Assembly: GCA_036500145.1 (NCBI GenBank)
Contig: DASYCO010000048.1
Coordinates: forward strand, 60,073-124,072
Origin: CAMAVH01 sp036500145
Lineage (GTDB): Bacteria > Pseudomonadota > Alphaproteobacteria > SMXQ01
Length of the DNA stretch: 64,000 nt
Direction of reading: 5' to 3'
Made by a program: the position numbers and the translations under genes. Below are positions 51,968 through 60,521 of the stretch, in pieces; position 1 is the stretch's first letter, and each line of letters starts with the position of its first letter. The notes below the pieces were generated by a model. It worked only from the letters and a program-made list of their open reading frames with translations, searched no databases and had not been told where the DNA came from.

Positions 51968-53587
51968 ATGCGCAGAGACGACCTGATCGCGGGCCTTTCG
52001 GTGGCCGGGCTGATGCTGCCGGAGGCGGTCGCCTATGCGGCCATCGCCGGCCTTCCCGCGCAACGCGCGATCTTCGCCGCCATCGCCGGCTGCCTGGCCT
52101 ATGCGCTCGTCGGGCGCAGCCGCTTCGCCATCGTCTCGCCGACCTCCTCCTCCGCGGCGATACTCGCCGCCACGCTGGCCGCCGTGCCCGGCGGCGATCT
52201 CGCCAAGGGCGCGCTCGCCACCGTCGCGGTGCTGCTGGTCGGCCTCCTGTTCCTGTTCGCCGCCGCCGCGCGCCTCGGTGGGCTGACCGGCTTCATCTCC
52301 CGCCCCGTGCTGCGCGGCTTCGCCTTCGGCCTGGCGGTCACGATCATCTTGCGCCAGCTGCCGACGATGGCCGGCGTGTCGCTGCCGTCGGCGGACATCT
52401 TCGACCTCGCCGTCGAGCTCGTCGCGGCGCTGCCGCGCTGGAACCTCGCCAGCGTCGCCACCGGCCTCGTGGCGCTCGCCGCCCTGCTGGCGCTGCGCCG
52501 CTTCCGCGCCCTGCCCGGCGCCTTCCTGGTGCTCGCCGGCGGCATCGCCGCGTCGTTCCTCTTCGCCCTGCCCGACCAGGGCGTCGCCGTCGTCGGCGCG
52601 ATCGACGTGCTGCCGGGCTGGCCGTCGCTGCCGTTTCTCGGCTGGTCGGAATATTCGCGGCTCGCCGAATTCACGCTGCCGCTGGTCCTCATCCTGTTCG
52701 CCGAATCCTGGGGCACGATCCGCGCCCTGGCCCTGCGCAACGGCGACACCGTGTCCGCGAACCGCGAGCTGGGCGCGCTCGGCGCCGCGAACATCGCCAG
52801 CGCGCTGGTCCAGGGCATGCCCGTCGGCGCCGGCTTCTCGGCGGGCGTCGCCTGCGAGGCGGCCGGGGCCGCGAGCCGCCACACGGCGGTCATCGCCGCG
52901 CTCGGGCTCGCCGTCCTGATCGCCTTCGCCGGGCCATTAGTTTCGCACCTGCCGCAGCCGGTGCTGGCGGCAGTGGTGATCGCGGCCCTGCTCCACGCCC
53001 TCGATCCCGCGCCCTTCCTCCGCCTGTGGCGGCTGGACCGCGACCAGTACATCGCGCTCGCGGCGGCGGGCGGCGTGCTGCTGTTCGGCGTGCTCGACGG
53101 CATGCTGCTGGCCATCGCGCTGTCGCTCGCGGCCATGATCCACCGGCTGGCCTCGCCCCATATCGCGCTGCTCGGACGCCTGGGCACGAGCCACGACTAC
53201 GTCGACCTCGCGCGCCATTCCGACGCGACCGCGCCGCCGGGCATCGCCATCTGGCGGCCGGGCGAGCCGCTGTTCTTCGCCAACGCCGAACCGATCCTGA
53301 GCGCCATCGCGCTGCGCACGCGCGCCGAGACGGCCATCAAGGCCATCGTGGTCAGCCTGGAAGAGAGCTTCGACCTGGACAGCACCGGCCTCGACGCGCT
53401 GCTCGAGTTCGACCGCACCTTGCAGGCCGCCGGGCTGACCGTACAGTTCGCCCGCGTGCACGACCGCCTGCGCGACCTGCTCGCCGCCGCCGGCGGCGCC
53501 GACCTGCTGGCGCGCAGCAGCTACAGCGTCGACGGAGCCGTCGTCGCCCTCGAACGCCGCATGTCCGCTTCGGAGAATCCGTCATGA
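51968..53587 (+). CDS. SulP-family anion permease with C-terminal STAS domain
   Basis: The 539-residue protein has about 10-12 membrane helices, beginning DLIAGLSVAGLMLPEAVAYA, the SulP consensus region. It includes GFISRPVLRGFAFGLAVTII and GMPVGAGFSAGVACEAAGAA. A cytoplasmic STAS domain lies at about residues 415-530 (AIKAIVVSLEESFDLDSTGL with the DSTG phospho-site-like loop). SulP proteins carry sulfate, bicarbonate or dicarboxylates; the substrate is not evident. The start at 51968 gives the usual short tail before helix 1; starting at 51854 adds 38 residues with a better ribosome-binding site. The gene ends in an ATGA overlap with the ParB-like gene. Confidence 0.88.
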   Translation: MRRDDLIAGLSVAGLMLPEAVAYAAIAGLPAQRAIFAAIAGCLAYALVGRSRFAIVSPTSSSAAILAATLAAVPGGDLAKGALATVAVLLVGLLFLFAAAARLGGLTGFISRPVLRGFAFGLAVTIILRQLPTMAGVSLPSADIFDLAVELVAALPRWNLASVATGLVALAALLALRRFRALPGAFLVLAGGIAASFLFALPDQGVAVVGAIDVLPGWPSLPFLGWSEYSRLAEFTLPLVLILFAESWGTIRALALRNGDTVSANRELGALGAANIASALVQGMPVGAGFSAGVACEAAGAASRHTAVIAALGLAVLIAFAGPLVSHLPQPVLAAVVIAALLHALDPAPFLRLWRLDRDQYIALAAAGGVLLFGVLDGMLLAIALSLAAMIHRLASPHIALLGRLGTSHDYVDLARHSDATAPPGIAIWRPGEPLFFANAEPILSAIALRTRAETAIKAIVVSLEESFDLDSTGLDALLEFDRTLQAAGLTVQFARVHDRLRDLLAAAGGADLLARSSYSVDGAVVALERRMSASENPS

Positions 53588-54201
53588 CCAACGACTTCGA
53601 GCCGCTGCTCCATCCAGTGGAGGTCGCGAGCCTGCGCCCCACGCAGATCACCGTCGGCCTGCGCGAGGTCGCCCGCAAGCGCACGGAATGGCGCAAGCAC
53701 GCCGAGCGCGACGGCGCCGACTTCCTCGGCCGCCACATGATCCCCGTCGTCATCGGCCCCGGGCAGCGGCACTATCTCATCGACCACCATCACCTCGTGC
53801 GCGCGCTGCACGACGAAGACATCCCCCATGTGCTCGTCAACGTCGTCGCCGACCTCGGCGGCCTCGACAAGCCGGCCTTCTTCACCTTCATGGACAACCG
53901 CAACTGGCTGCATCCGTTCGACGCGGAGGGCAAGCGCCGGCCCTATGGCCGCATCCCCAAGACCATCGCCGGCCTGGTCGACGACCCCTACCGCTCGCTC
54001 GCCGGCGAGCTGCGCCGGGCCGGCGGCTACGCGAAGGACGACACGGCCTATTCGGAGTTTCTCTGGGCCGACTTCCTGCGCCACCGAATCGCGCGCAAGG
54101 TCGTGGAGCGCAAATTCCAGACAGCGGTCGCCCAGGCGCTCGACCATGCGCACGGGCCGCACGCCAGGTACCTCCCGGGCTGGTGCGGCCCCGACGACTG
54201 A
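53584..54201 (+). CDS. ParB-like nuclease family protein (ParBc_2 type)
   Basis: The 205-residue protein matches the stand-alone ParBc_2 family: LLHPVEVASLRPTQITVGLR near the N-terminus, GRHMIPVVIGPGQRHYLIDH then HHLVRAL (the DHHH motif at about residues 61-64), and a helical C-terminus with DFLRHRIARKVVERKFQ. The family is named for its similarity to the ParB/Srx catalytic fold; biochemical roles are mostly unknown. It lacks the helix-turn-helix of true partition ParB, so plasmid or chromosome partition is unlikely. It overlaps the SulP stop codon by four bases. Its stop codon lies in the first of three 14-bp tandem repeats. Confidence 0.85.
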   Translation: MTNDFEPLLHPVEVASLRPTQITVGLREVARKRTEWRKHAERDGADFLGRHMIPVVIGPGQRHYLIDHHHLVRALHDEDIPHVLVNVVADLGGLDKPAFFTFMDNRNWLHPFDAEGKRRPYGRIPKTIAGLVDDPYRSLAGELRRAGGYAKDDTAYSEFLWADFLRHRIARKVVERKFQTAVAQALDHAHGPHARYLPGWCGPDD

Positions 54202-54234
54202 GCGAAGACAACTGAGCGAAGACGACTGATCGAA
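54193..54234 (+). repeat. Three 14-bp tandem repeats at the 3' end of the ParB-like gene
   Basis: GACGACTGAGCGAA, GACAACTGAGCGAA and GACGACTGATCGAA lie end to end. The first copy holds the gene's own Asp-Asp-stop codons, and each copy repeats a TGA. The 14-bp period shifts the frame at every copy, so stops appear in all three frames. Confidence 0.92.
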
Positions 54235-54273
54235 ACTGCTGACGCCCCCTCCCTGAACGGCTACCCTGCGCGC

Positions 54274-55689
54274 ATGCTCCACGAGACCTTCCCCACGCTC
54301 GGCACGATCTACCTCGTCTGCGAATGGATCGTCCGCCTCGTCATGATGGTCCTGGTGCCGCTGCGGCGCGCGCCCGAGGCCACGCGCAGCTGGCTGCTGC
54401 TGATCTTCTTCCTGCCTCTTCCGGGCCTCGGCCTCTACCTGATGATCGGCCGCTCGCGCTTCCCGAAATGGCGCATGAGCCGCTTCCAGGAGCTCGTCCC
54501 CTTCCTCGCGAGCATGACGGAGCGGCTCGTCGCGCTGGCGCCGGACGGCGCGGCGGCGCACGGCCCGATCCCCTCCCTCGTGCGGAAGCTCGGCCGCCTG
54601 CCTGCCGTCGGCGGCAACGGCGTCGAATTCCTCGCCGAATACGACAACGGCATCGACCGGCTCGTCGCCGACATCGACCAGGCAAAGCTGCATGTGCGGC
54701 TGCTGGTCTACATCTTCGCCGACGACGCCACCGGGCGCAAAGTGATCGACGCGCTGGGCCGCGCCGTCGCGCGCGGCGTCTCCTGCCATGTGCTGATCGA
54801 TTCCGTCGGCTCCTTCCACTGGCTGCGCAGCACCATGCAGCTGCTGCGCGAAGCCGGCGTCGAGGTGCGCGAGGCCCTGCCGCCGCGCCTGTGGCACCGT
54901 CGGACACGGCGCGACATGCGCAACCACCGCAAGCTGTTCCTGATCGACGGCGGGATCGGCTACGCCGGGTCGCAGAACATCGTCGACAAGGACTTCAAGC
55001 CGGGCATCGTCAACCGGGAGCTCGTGCTGCGCGTCACCGGGCCGGTCGCCGCCGAGATGACGGCGGTGTTCCTGGCCGACTGGTACCTCGAGACCGAGAC
55101 CATGCTGGCGCCGGTCGTCGACATTCCCGAGCCGGCCGGCACGGCCACGGTGCAAGTGCTGCCGAGCGGCGCCAACTATCCGCTCGAGGGCTTCGAAACT
55201 CTGCTGATCTGGCAGATCCACGAGGCGCGCGACCGCATCGTGATCGTGACGCCCTACCTCATCCCCGACGAAGGCCTGCTCAACGCCATGCGCACGGCGG
55301 CATTGCGCGGCGTGAAGATCGACCTGATCGTCTCCGCCGTCGTCGACCAGCGGCTCGTCAGCCTCGCCCAGCGCTCCTACTACGAAGACCTGCTGCGGGC
55401 GGGCATCCGCATCCACCGCTTCCAGCATTATCTGCTTCACGCCAAGAACGTCAGCATCGACGGCAAGCTCGCCGTCGTCGGGTCGAGCAACGTCGACGTC
55501 CGCTCCTTCCAGCTGAACGAGGAGGTGAGCCTTCTGCTGCTCGACGAGGCGGCGGTCGCCCGCCTGGAAAGCTTCCAGCGCGGCTACCTCGCCCACAGCG
55601 ACACCATCGACTTCGAGGCCTGGTGCGCCCGCCCGCGGCTGCAGAAGATCGGTGAGAACCTCGCCCGCCTAGTCAGCCCGCTGCTGTAA
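54274..55689 (+). CDS. cls: Cardiolipin synthase (phospholipase D family)
   Basis: The 471-residue protein has two N-terminal membrane helices (about 8-30 and 40-58), then two phospholipase-D HKD motifs: NHRKLFLIDGGIGYAGSQN (His218, Lys220, Asp225) and LHAKNVSIDGKLAVVGSSN (His389, Lys391, Asp396). This is the ClsA layout: it condenses two phosphatidylglycerols into cardiolipin and glycerol at the inner membrane. A preceding HxK-like sequence is absent, as expected. The ATG has no strong ribosome-binding site. The last codons and stop are duplicated just downstream, and a bidirectional terminator follows. Confidence 0.93.
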   Translation: MLHETFPTLGTIYLVCEWIVRLVMMVLVPLRRAPEATRSWLLLIFFLPLPGLGLYLMIGRSRFPKWRMSRFQELVPFLASMTERLVALAPDGAAAHGPIPSLVRKLGRLPAVGGNGVEFLAEYDNGIDRLVADIDQAKLHVRLLVYIFADDATGRKVIDALGRAVARGVSCHVLIDSVGSFHWLRSTMQLLREAGVEVREALPPRLWHRRTRRDMRNHRKLFLIDGGIGYAGSQNIVDKDFKPGIVNRELVLRVTGPVAAEMTAVFLADWYLETETMLAPVVDIPEPAGTATVQVLPSGANYPLEGFETLLIWQIHEARDRIVIVTPYLIPDEGLLNAMRTAALRGVKIDLIVSAVVDQRLVSLAQRSYYEDLLRAGIRIHRFQHYLLHAKNVSIDGKLAVVGSSNVDVRSFQLNEEVSLLLLDEAAVARLESFQRGYLAHSDTIDFEAWCARPRLQKIGENLARLVSPLL

Positions 55690-55711
55690 GAAGATCAGCC
55701 CGCTGCTGTAA
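55673..55711 (+). repeat. Tandem duplication of the cardiolipin synthase 3' end
   Basis: TCAGCCCGCTGCTGTAA, which encodes the last residues and the TAA stop, occurs twice (55673-55689 and 55695-55711) with a period of 22 bp. The flanking GATC/AGAT bases are also partly repeated. Confidence 0.93.
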
Positions 55712-55729
55712 AGATCGGCCCTTTGCCGA

Positions 55730-55767
55730 AAAGGAAAATGCCGCCCGGTCGCGAGACCGGACGGCAT
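55730..55767 (-). terminator. Bidirectional terminator between cardiolipin synthase and the M24-like gene
   Basis: ATGCCG-c-CCGGTC and GACCGG-a-CGGCAT pair across a GCGA tetraloop (55738-55767). On the - strand the stem is followed by TTTTCCTTTTC, a fair U-tract for the M24-like gene. On the + strand it lies 50 bp past the cardiolipin synthase stop and probably serves it too. Confidence 0.78.
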
Positions 55768-55799
55768 GTCCTCATTCCTTGGCCGAAAGCCGATGCGGC

Positions 55800-57038
55800 T
55801 TAGACGACCCGCAGCTCGAGCTTGCGGGTGCCGAGGCGCTCGCCGCCGTTGGGCCGCACGGTGATCGTATCGCCGATATGGCCGGACTTCTTGCTCGTCG
55901 AGGAGCGCACGCGCGGCTTCACGACGAAGGTCATGCCCGAGACCAACGGGATCGCACGATATTTCGCCGGATCCACAGCCTTGGTCTGGTAAGGGAATTC
56001 GTCGCCAAGGCCGCGGGCATGCATCGGCGGGTGCGAGAACTCGTAGTCCGCCTTGCCAAAGCCCTTCACGGTCTTCTCATAGATGTCCATGAGGTCGCCC
56101 ATGGTGTTGCCGACCTTCATGCCTTCGCCGATGGCGAGCACGCAATCGCGCGACGCCTTCAGAAGGTCCATGTATTCCTGCGACTGCGCGCCAAGGCTGA
56201 TCGGCTGGACGATCTGGCCGGAATAGCCGCAGAAGTTCGACTGCGTCTCGCCGACGATCATGTCGCCCTGCGCCAGGACGCGGTTGGTCGGCGCGAACTG
56301 GCCGCCGTGGATGCCGGCGCCGGTGCCGAAGATCAACAGGGACGGCTCGCCGCCCGAAGCCAGCATGGTGCCGACCATCGTCGCGTAAAGCTCCTTCTCG
56401 GTGACGCCGGGCTTCGCATGCGCGGCGACCGCCTCGACCATCGTCTCGATGATTTTCAGCGACTGACGCATCAAGTCGACCTCAATGTCGCTTTTGACCG
56501 AACGCTGCTGCTGCATCATGTCGCTGCAGTCGACGATGCGCGCCTGCGGGAAGGCTTCCTTGATCTTCGTGACGGTCGAGTAAGGAATGATGCCGTCGGG
56601 GGCGCGCTGCAGCCAGCCAAGGCCGGAGATGCCGATGGTGCCGTCCTTCGGGAAATTCAGCTCGCGCAGGCGGTCGATGACCAGCTGGCTCCAGTTGTTG
56701 GAGCAATCGCGCACGTCGGTCACCCAGTCCTGCGCACGCTTCCACCAGGCGGAACGGTTGAACAGGCCGGCAGTCACCTCGCCTTCGAGCGGGAAGACCG
56801 TGAAGGTTTCGGTGGCATAGCCGCCGATCGTCGTCAGATAGCGGGAGTCGGCCATCATCTGGTCCCAGCGCGTGTGGTTCGCCGGCAGGAGCAGCACGTC
56901 GATGCCGCTCTTCTTCATTTCCGCGCGCACGTTCTTGTAGCGGCGGTCGCGCTCGCTGATCGGCAGGCGGGGCACAACCACGTCCGTGCCCATCGTCACC
57001 CCGGCAGGCATCTGCGCGAGTTCCTGTTTGGTCGCCAT
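55800..57038 (-). CDS. M24-fold (creatinase/aminopeptidase P-like) protein with altered metal site
   Basis: The 412-residue protein has a creatinase-N domain (ISERDRRYKNVRAEMKKSGI, LTTIGGYATETFTVFPLEGE) and a C-terminal pita-bread domain. The usual metal ligands are mostly replaced: the first Asp by Glu in GDMIVGETQSNFCGYSGQ, the second Asp by Gln, and the first Glu by Lys in FVVKPRV. A His survives in the unusual motif HPPMHARGLGDEFP, where HGTGHGIG is expected, and the final Glu in GGERLG may be kept. Peptidase activity is therefore doubtful; a creatinase-like hydrolase or lyase is possible. It shares these changes with the protein at 60522-61742. It is last in its operon region. Confidence 0.85.
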   Translation of the reverse strand: MATKQELAQMPAGVTMGTDVVVPRLPISERDRRYKNVRAEMKKSGIDVLLLPANHTRWDQMMADSRYLTTIGGYATETFTVFPLEGEVTAGLFNRSAWWKRAQDWVTDVRDCSNNWSQLVIDRLRELNFPKDGTIGISGLGWLQRAPDGIIPYSTVTKIKEAFPQARIVDCSDMMQQQRSVKSDIEVDLMRQSLKIIETMVEAVAAHAKPGVTEKELYATMVGTMLASGGEPSLLIFGTGAGIHGGQFAPTNRVLAQGDMIVGETQSNFCGYSGQIVQPISLGAQSQEYMDLLKASRDCVLAIGEGMKVGNTMGDLMDIYEKTVKGFGKADYEFSHPPMHARGLGDEFPYQTKAVDPAKYRAIPLVSGMTFVVKPRVRSSTSKKSGHIGDTITVRPNGGERLGTRKLELRVV

Positions 57039-57368
57039 TAATCATCACTCCCTGAATTGAGCTCTAAGTCGGCTTCACGTTTCAGCCAGACGCGAACCAC
57101 CCCTTTGGGCGATTTGCGCCATAATAGCGATTCACGTTCTGAAGCCATTCACATTTTTGGCCGGCCGAGCTAGGCCAAGCTGCGGCCAGCATCACCGCCG
57201 GCCACGCCTGCGGCAATGGAAATACAGTTTGAACTAGAATGGGGTCAATGCGGCTGCGCCGCCGCGACAGGCGCGGGTCCAATTCATGAACATCCGCCCA
57301 CGAAATGCTTGAGGGCCAGCGCGGCATGTCCTCTGAATTGAAACCGTATTTCCCTGCCGCGCGCGGGC
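57039..57368. other. Gene-free stretch with an inverted repeat between permease and M24-like gene
   Basis: No gene is supported. A roughly 23-bp sequence occurs in inverted orientation at 57210-57233 and 57338-57360. The + strand right copy reads TTGAAACCGTATTTCCCTGC and onward, and the left copy is its near reverse complement, with about 20 matches plus one indel. The copies could fold into a long-looped hairpin or be two sites for one regulator. The M24-like promoter is presumably to the left of this. Confidence 0.5.
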
Positions 57369-59126
57369 TTACGCCTTCGCGCCGCGCCCGAAGCCGAACA
57401 GGCGCAGGCCGAGCGTCAGGACGAGCAGGACCAGCATCATCATCGTGCCGATCGCGCCCACCGCCTCGACGTAGCCTTCGTCCCACATGTTCCAGATCGT
57501 CACCGCCAGCACTTCGTTGTTGGTGCCGTCGCTGAGGATGAGCGGCTTGCCGGCGGCGCGCACCGCGTGCAGCACGGTCCAGATCCACACGCCGAAGAAG
57601 GCCGGCATGAGCAAGGGGCAGAAGATGCGCCACATGACGCGCCACTGGCGCGCTCCGCTCATCTGCGCCGCCTCTTCCAGCTCCTTGTGGATCTGCATGA
57701 TGGCGGCGTTCATCACGCGCGTGCCATAGGACATGTAGCCGATCATGAAGGCGATCACGAGCGAGAGCTGCGTGCCGAACAGGCCGAGGCCGTAGTTGTC
57801 CAGCTCTAGGAAGGCCCAGAGCAGGGCCAAGCCCATGACGATGCCGGGGATCGAATGCGGGATGAAGACGAGCTGGTCGAGCACGCCGCGCGCCTTGAAC
57901 TTGCTGCGCACGATGACGAGCGAGATCAGGAACGAGATGATCACCGTGCCGGTCGCCGCGCCGAAGGTGATGACGATGGTGTTCCACAGGGTCGTGCCGA
58001 TGGAATCCGTGCTGAACACCGTGTCGTAGTTCGACCAGGACATGCTGGCGAAGGCCTTCAGGCTCGGCGCCTGCAGGAACGGCAGGAACGACACGTAGGC
58101 CAGCACCAGGAAGGGAATCAGCACCGACAGCGCGAGATAGAGCAGCGCCATGGACAGCGCCGGCCAGCGCCAGCCGCCCAGGCCCATCAGGCGCGGCCGG
58201 TAGCCCTTGCCCGTGATGATCGAGAAGCGCTCCGACTTGGCGATGACCCGGCTGTAGAGATAGGTCGAGACGATGGCCACCACCAGATAGAGGATCGCCA
58301 GGGCGTTGGCCTCGCCGTAGGCCGGCAGGCCGGTCGCCGCGTTCAGCACGCTGTAGATCTTCGTGCTGAAGACGTAGGTGCCCGACGGCAGGCCGAGGAT
58401 GCCCGGCACCTCGAAGCCTTCGAGCGCCGCGGTGAACTGGTAGATCATGACAGCGACGATGCCGGGCAGCATCAGGCGCAGCGTGACCTTGCGCAGGGTC
58501 GAGGACGGGCGCGCGCCGCAGGTCGCCGCCGCTTCCTCCAGCGACGGGTCCATGCTGCGCATCAAGGGCACCAGCATCAGGAAGGCGGTCGGCACGGTGC
58601 GCAGGCCCTCGATGAAGATCATGCCCGAGAGGCCGTAGATGTTGATCGGCGCCGTCTTGAGCCCGAACATCGGCATCAGCGCCGCGTTGAGGAAGCCGAT
58701 GCGCGGACTGGCGAGCAGCACCCAGGCCATTGCCTGCAGCATGCCGGGCATCGCCAGCGTCAGCGGCACGCCGGCATAGATCCAGATCTTGCCGGGCATG
58801 TTGGTGCGCTCCACCAGCCAGGCCAGCAGGGAGGCGATGACGATGCCGAGCGCCGTGCTGCCGGTCGCGAACCAGACGGTGTTGGAGAATACCTGGTAGG
58901 TGCTGCGGTCGCCCCACACCTTGACGTAGTTCGTCAGGCCCAGCGTCGAGAAGGAGAACTCCGCCGGCAGCCTGGCCTGGCTGAAGCTGCCCAGCACCAG
59001 GAAGGCGATCGGCGTCACCACCGCCAGGATGACGAGGACGAGGACGGCGACATGCCACCAGGACGCCGTGCGGATGCGCGGCAGTCGGAAACGCGGGGCA
59101 CGCACTTCGAGCGTCGTCGCCGTCAT
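57369..59126 (-). CDS. Fused two-domain ABC transporter permease (iron(III)/FbpB type)
   Basis: The 585-residue protein has about 12 membrane helices in two halves. The EAA loops read SLEEAAATCGARPSSTLRKV and ELEEAAQMSGARQWRVMWRI. It is a paralogue of the permease at 27017-28741. It lies 34 bp downstream of its binding-protein gene. No ATPase gene is present in this operon within the window, so it must borrow one, possibly the 25780-27006 ATPase, or use one encoded elsewhere. AGGAG lies before the ATG. Confidence 0.93.
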   Translation of the reverse strand: MTATTLEVRAPRFRLPRIRTASWWHVAVLVLVILAVVTPIAFLVLGSFSQARLPAEFSFSTLGLTNYVKVWGDRSTYQVFSNTVWFATGSTALGIVIASLLAWLVERTNMPGKIWIYAGVPLTLAMPGMLQAMAWVLLASPRIGFLNAALMPMFGLKTAPINIYGLSGMIFIEGLRTVPTAFLMLVPLMRSMDPSLEEAAATCGARPSSTLRKVTLRLMLPGIVAVMIYQFTAALEGFEVPGILGLPSGTYVFSTKIYSVLNAATGLPAYGEANALAILYLVVAIVSTYLYSRVIAKSERFSIITGKGYRPRLMGLGGWRWPALSMALLYLALSVLIPFLVLAYVSFLPFLQAPSLKAFASMSWSNYDTVFSTDSIGTTLWNTIVITFGAATGTVIISFLISLVIVRSKFKARGVLDQLVFIPHSIPGIVMGLALLWAFLELDNYGLGLFGTQLSLVIAFMIGYMSYGTRVMNAAIMQIHKELEEAAQMSGARQWRVMWRIFCPLLMPAFFGVWIWTVLHAVRAAGKPLILSDGTNNEVLAVTIWNMWDEGYVEAVGAIGTMMMLVLLVLTLGLRLFGFGRGAKA

Positions 59127-59160
59127 GATCGAACTCCTGCCAAGGCGGACGCTGCCCGCG

Positions 59161-60342
59161 CTATTCCGAGCTTTCGTCGTTCGGGTCGCGCGCCTGCCCG
59201 CCCATGCCTTCCCACAGCGGGTTCCACACCTTCAGGACCTGCTGCTGCTCCTCGTCCAGCTTGACGGGATTCTGGTAGGCGATCTTCTTGCCGACGATCT
59301 GGTCCCTGAAGGAGAGGAACACGTCGAGCTGCAGATCCTTGTGAACGGGCGGCGAGTTCTCCGCGTAGAACTGCGCGATCTGGCCTTCCTTGCTGAGGCT
59401 CCAGTTGGTCCAGAGCCGCGCCGCGTTGGGATCGGGGCTGCCCTTCAGCATCGCCAGCTCGGACAGCGCCACCGGGATCGGCTCCGGGCAGTGCCAGCTG
59501 ATCGGCGCGCCCTTGTCGACGTACTGGCGCGTGCGGTAGGCGGCGCCCGGAATGGCGCCGTAGAATTCGCCGGCGATCACGAGGGCGAGCATGGAGTTGT
59601 TGCCCTCCTTGCGGATCTGCGGCTTCGTCTCGTTGAACAGCTTCGTCGTGAAGGCCTTGCCCCAGTCGTCGCCGTACTCGGCCCAGACGTTCGACAGCCA
59701 GAGGTTCGGCCGGTTCGACAGGCCGAGCTTGCCGTCGCGCCAGAACGGATTGCTGTTCAGGTCGTCCCAGGTCTTGGGCAGCTGGTCCTTCGGCACCTTG
59801 TCGGTGTTGTAGGCCATGCACCAGTAACGCAGGCGCTGGCCGACCCAGGAGCCGTCCTCGTCTCGCATGCCGACCGGCACGTTGTTGAAGCCCGGAATCT
59901 CGCGCAGGTCGACCAGGGCACCGGCGTCGCGGAACAGCGCATAGGCGGCGCCCATGCCGCCGATGAGATCAACGAGCACGCGGCCCGACTGGTAGGCGAG
60001 CAGCGGCTTCATGGCGCGCTCCTGCCGGCTGCCGCGCGAATATTCCTGCTTGATGAAGGGATAGCGTTCGAGGAAGGGCGCGATCATCTTCTTGTACTGG
60101 CCGACGTCCCAGGACGAGATGACCTTCACCGCGCCTTCCTTGCGCGCGCCGTCGATCCATTCCTGCGGCACCTTCAGCTCGTCGTCCAGGCCGGACAGGA
60201 TGGAAGGATCGAGCTTGAGGTCCGCCAGCATCTTCTTCGTCGCCGCCGGCAGCTGCTTGGGCGCCTCCTGCGCGAAAGCGGGCACGGACATCAGGACGGC
60301 GCAGGACGCCAGGGCGCCGGCGAACAGCTTCGATATGGTCAT
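59161..60342 (-). CDS. ABC transporter substrate-binding protein (iron/putrescine type)
   Basis: The 393-residue protein has a signal peptide (LFAGALASCAVLMSVPAFAQ). The mature part contains WIDGARKEGAVKVISSWDVG, SRGSRQERAMKPLLAYQSGR and SPDPNAARLWTNWSLSKEGQ. The last matches the 'PNAAK.F.NW.LSREGQ' block of the five-copy array, so it is a distant relative of those proteins. It precedes the fused permease in a two-gene unit and follows an M24-like gene after 179 bp. GGGAGAGG precedes the ATG. The ligand is unknown. Confidence 0.9.
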   Translation of the reverse strand: MTISKLFAGALASCAVLMSVPAFAQEAPKQLPAATKKMLADLKLDPSILSGLDDELKVPQEWIDGARKEGAVKVISSWDVGQYKKMIAPFLERYPFIKQEYSRGSRQERAMKPLLAYQSGRVLVDLIGGMGAAYALFRDAGALVDLREIPGFNNVPVGMRDEDGSWVGQRLRYWCMAYNTDKVPKDQLPKTWDDLNSNPFWRDGKLGLSNRPNLWLSNVWAEYGDDWGKAFTTKLFNETKPQIRKEGNNSMLALVIAGEFYGAIPGAAYRTRQYVDKGAPISWHCPEPIPVALSELAMLKGSPDPNAARLWTNWSLSKEGQIAQFYAENSPPVHKDLQLDVFLSFRDQIVGKKIAYQNPVKLDEEQQQVLKVWNPLWEGMGGQARDPNDESSE

Positions 60343-60521
60343 GGCAAACCTCTCCCTTGATGAGAACGGCGGACGGCGCCCGCCGCGTCATGCATCCTCC
60401 CTACCGCGAACCGGCGGCGCATGACCGCCACCTGCCGCGTCTTTCTTTCAGCGCCTGCTTTGCAGGTCGCGGAGCGGCGAGCCGCCCCAACATCAACGCA
60501 CTCAGCCTCGAACGCTCTATA

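Noticed and set aside
51841..53583. In-frame upstream extension of the ParB-like gene over SulP
   Set aside because: This part reads as Arg/Ala/Pro shadow of the SulP gene. The ParB-like protein starts properly at the ATG overlapping the SulP stop.
53584..54201. ParB as a sign of a plasmid origin or partition locus
   Set aside because: There is no ParA, no parS-like site and no helix-turn-helix. The family is the stand-alone ParBc_2 type.
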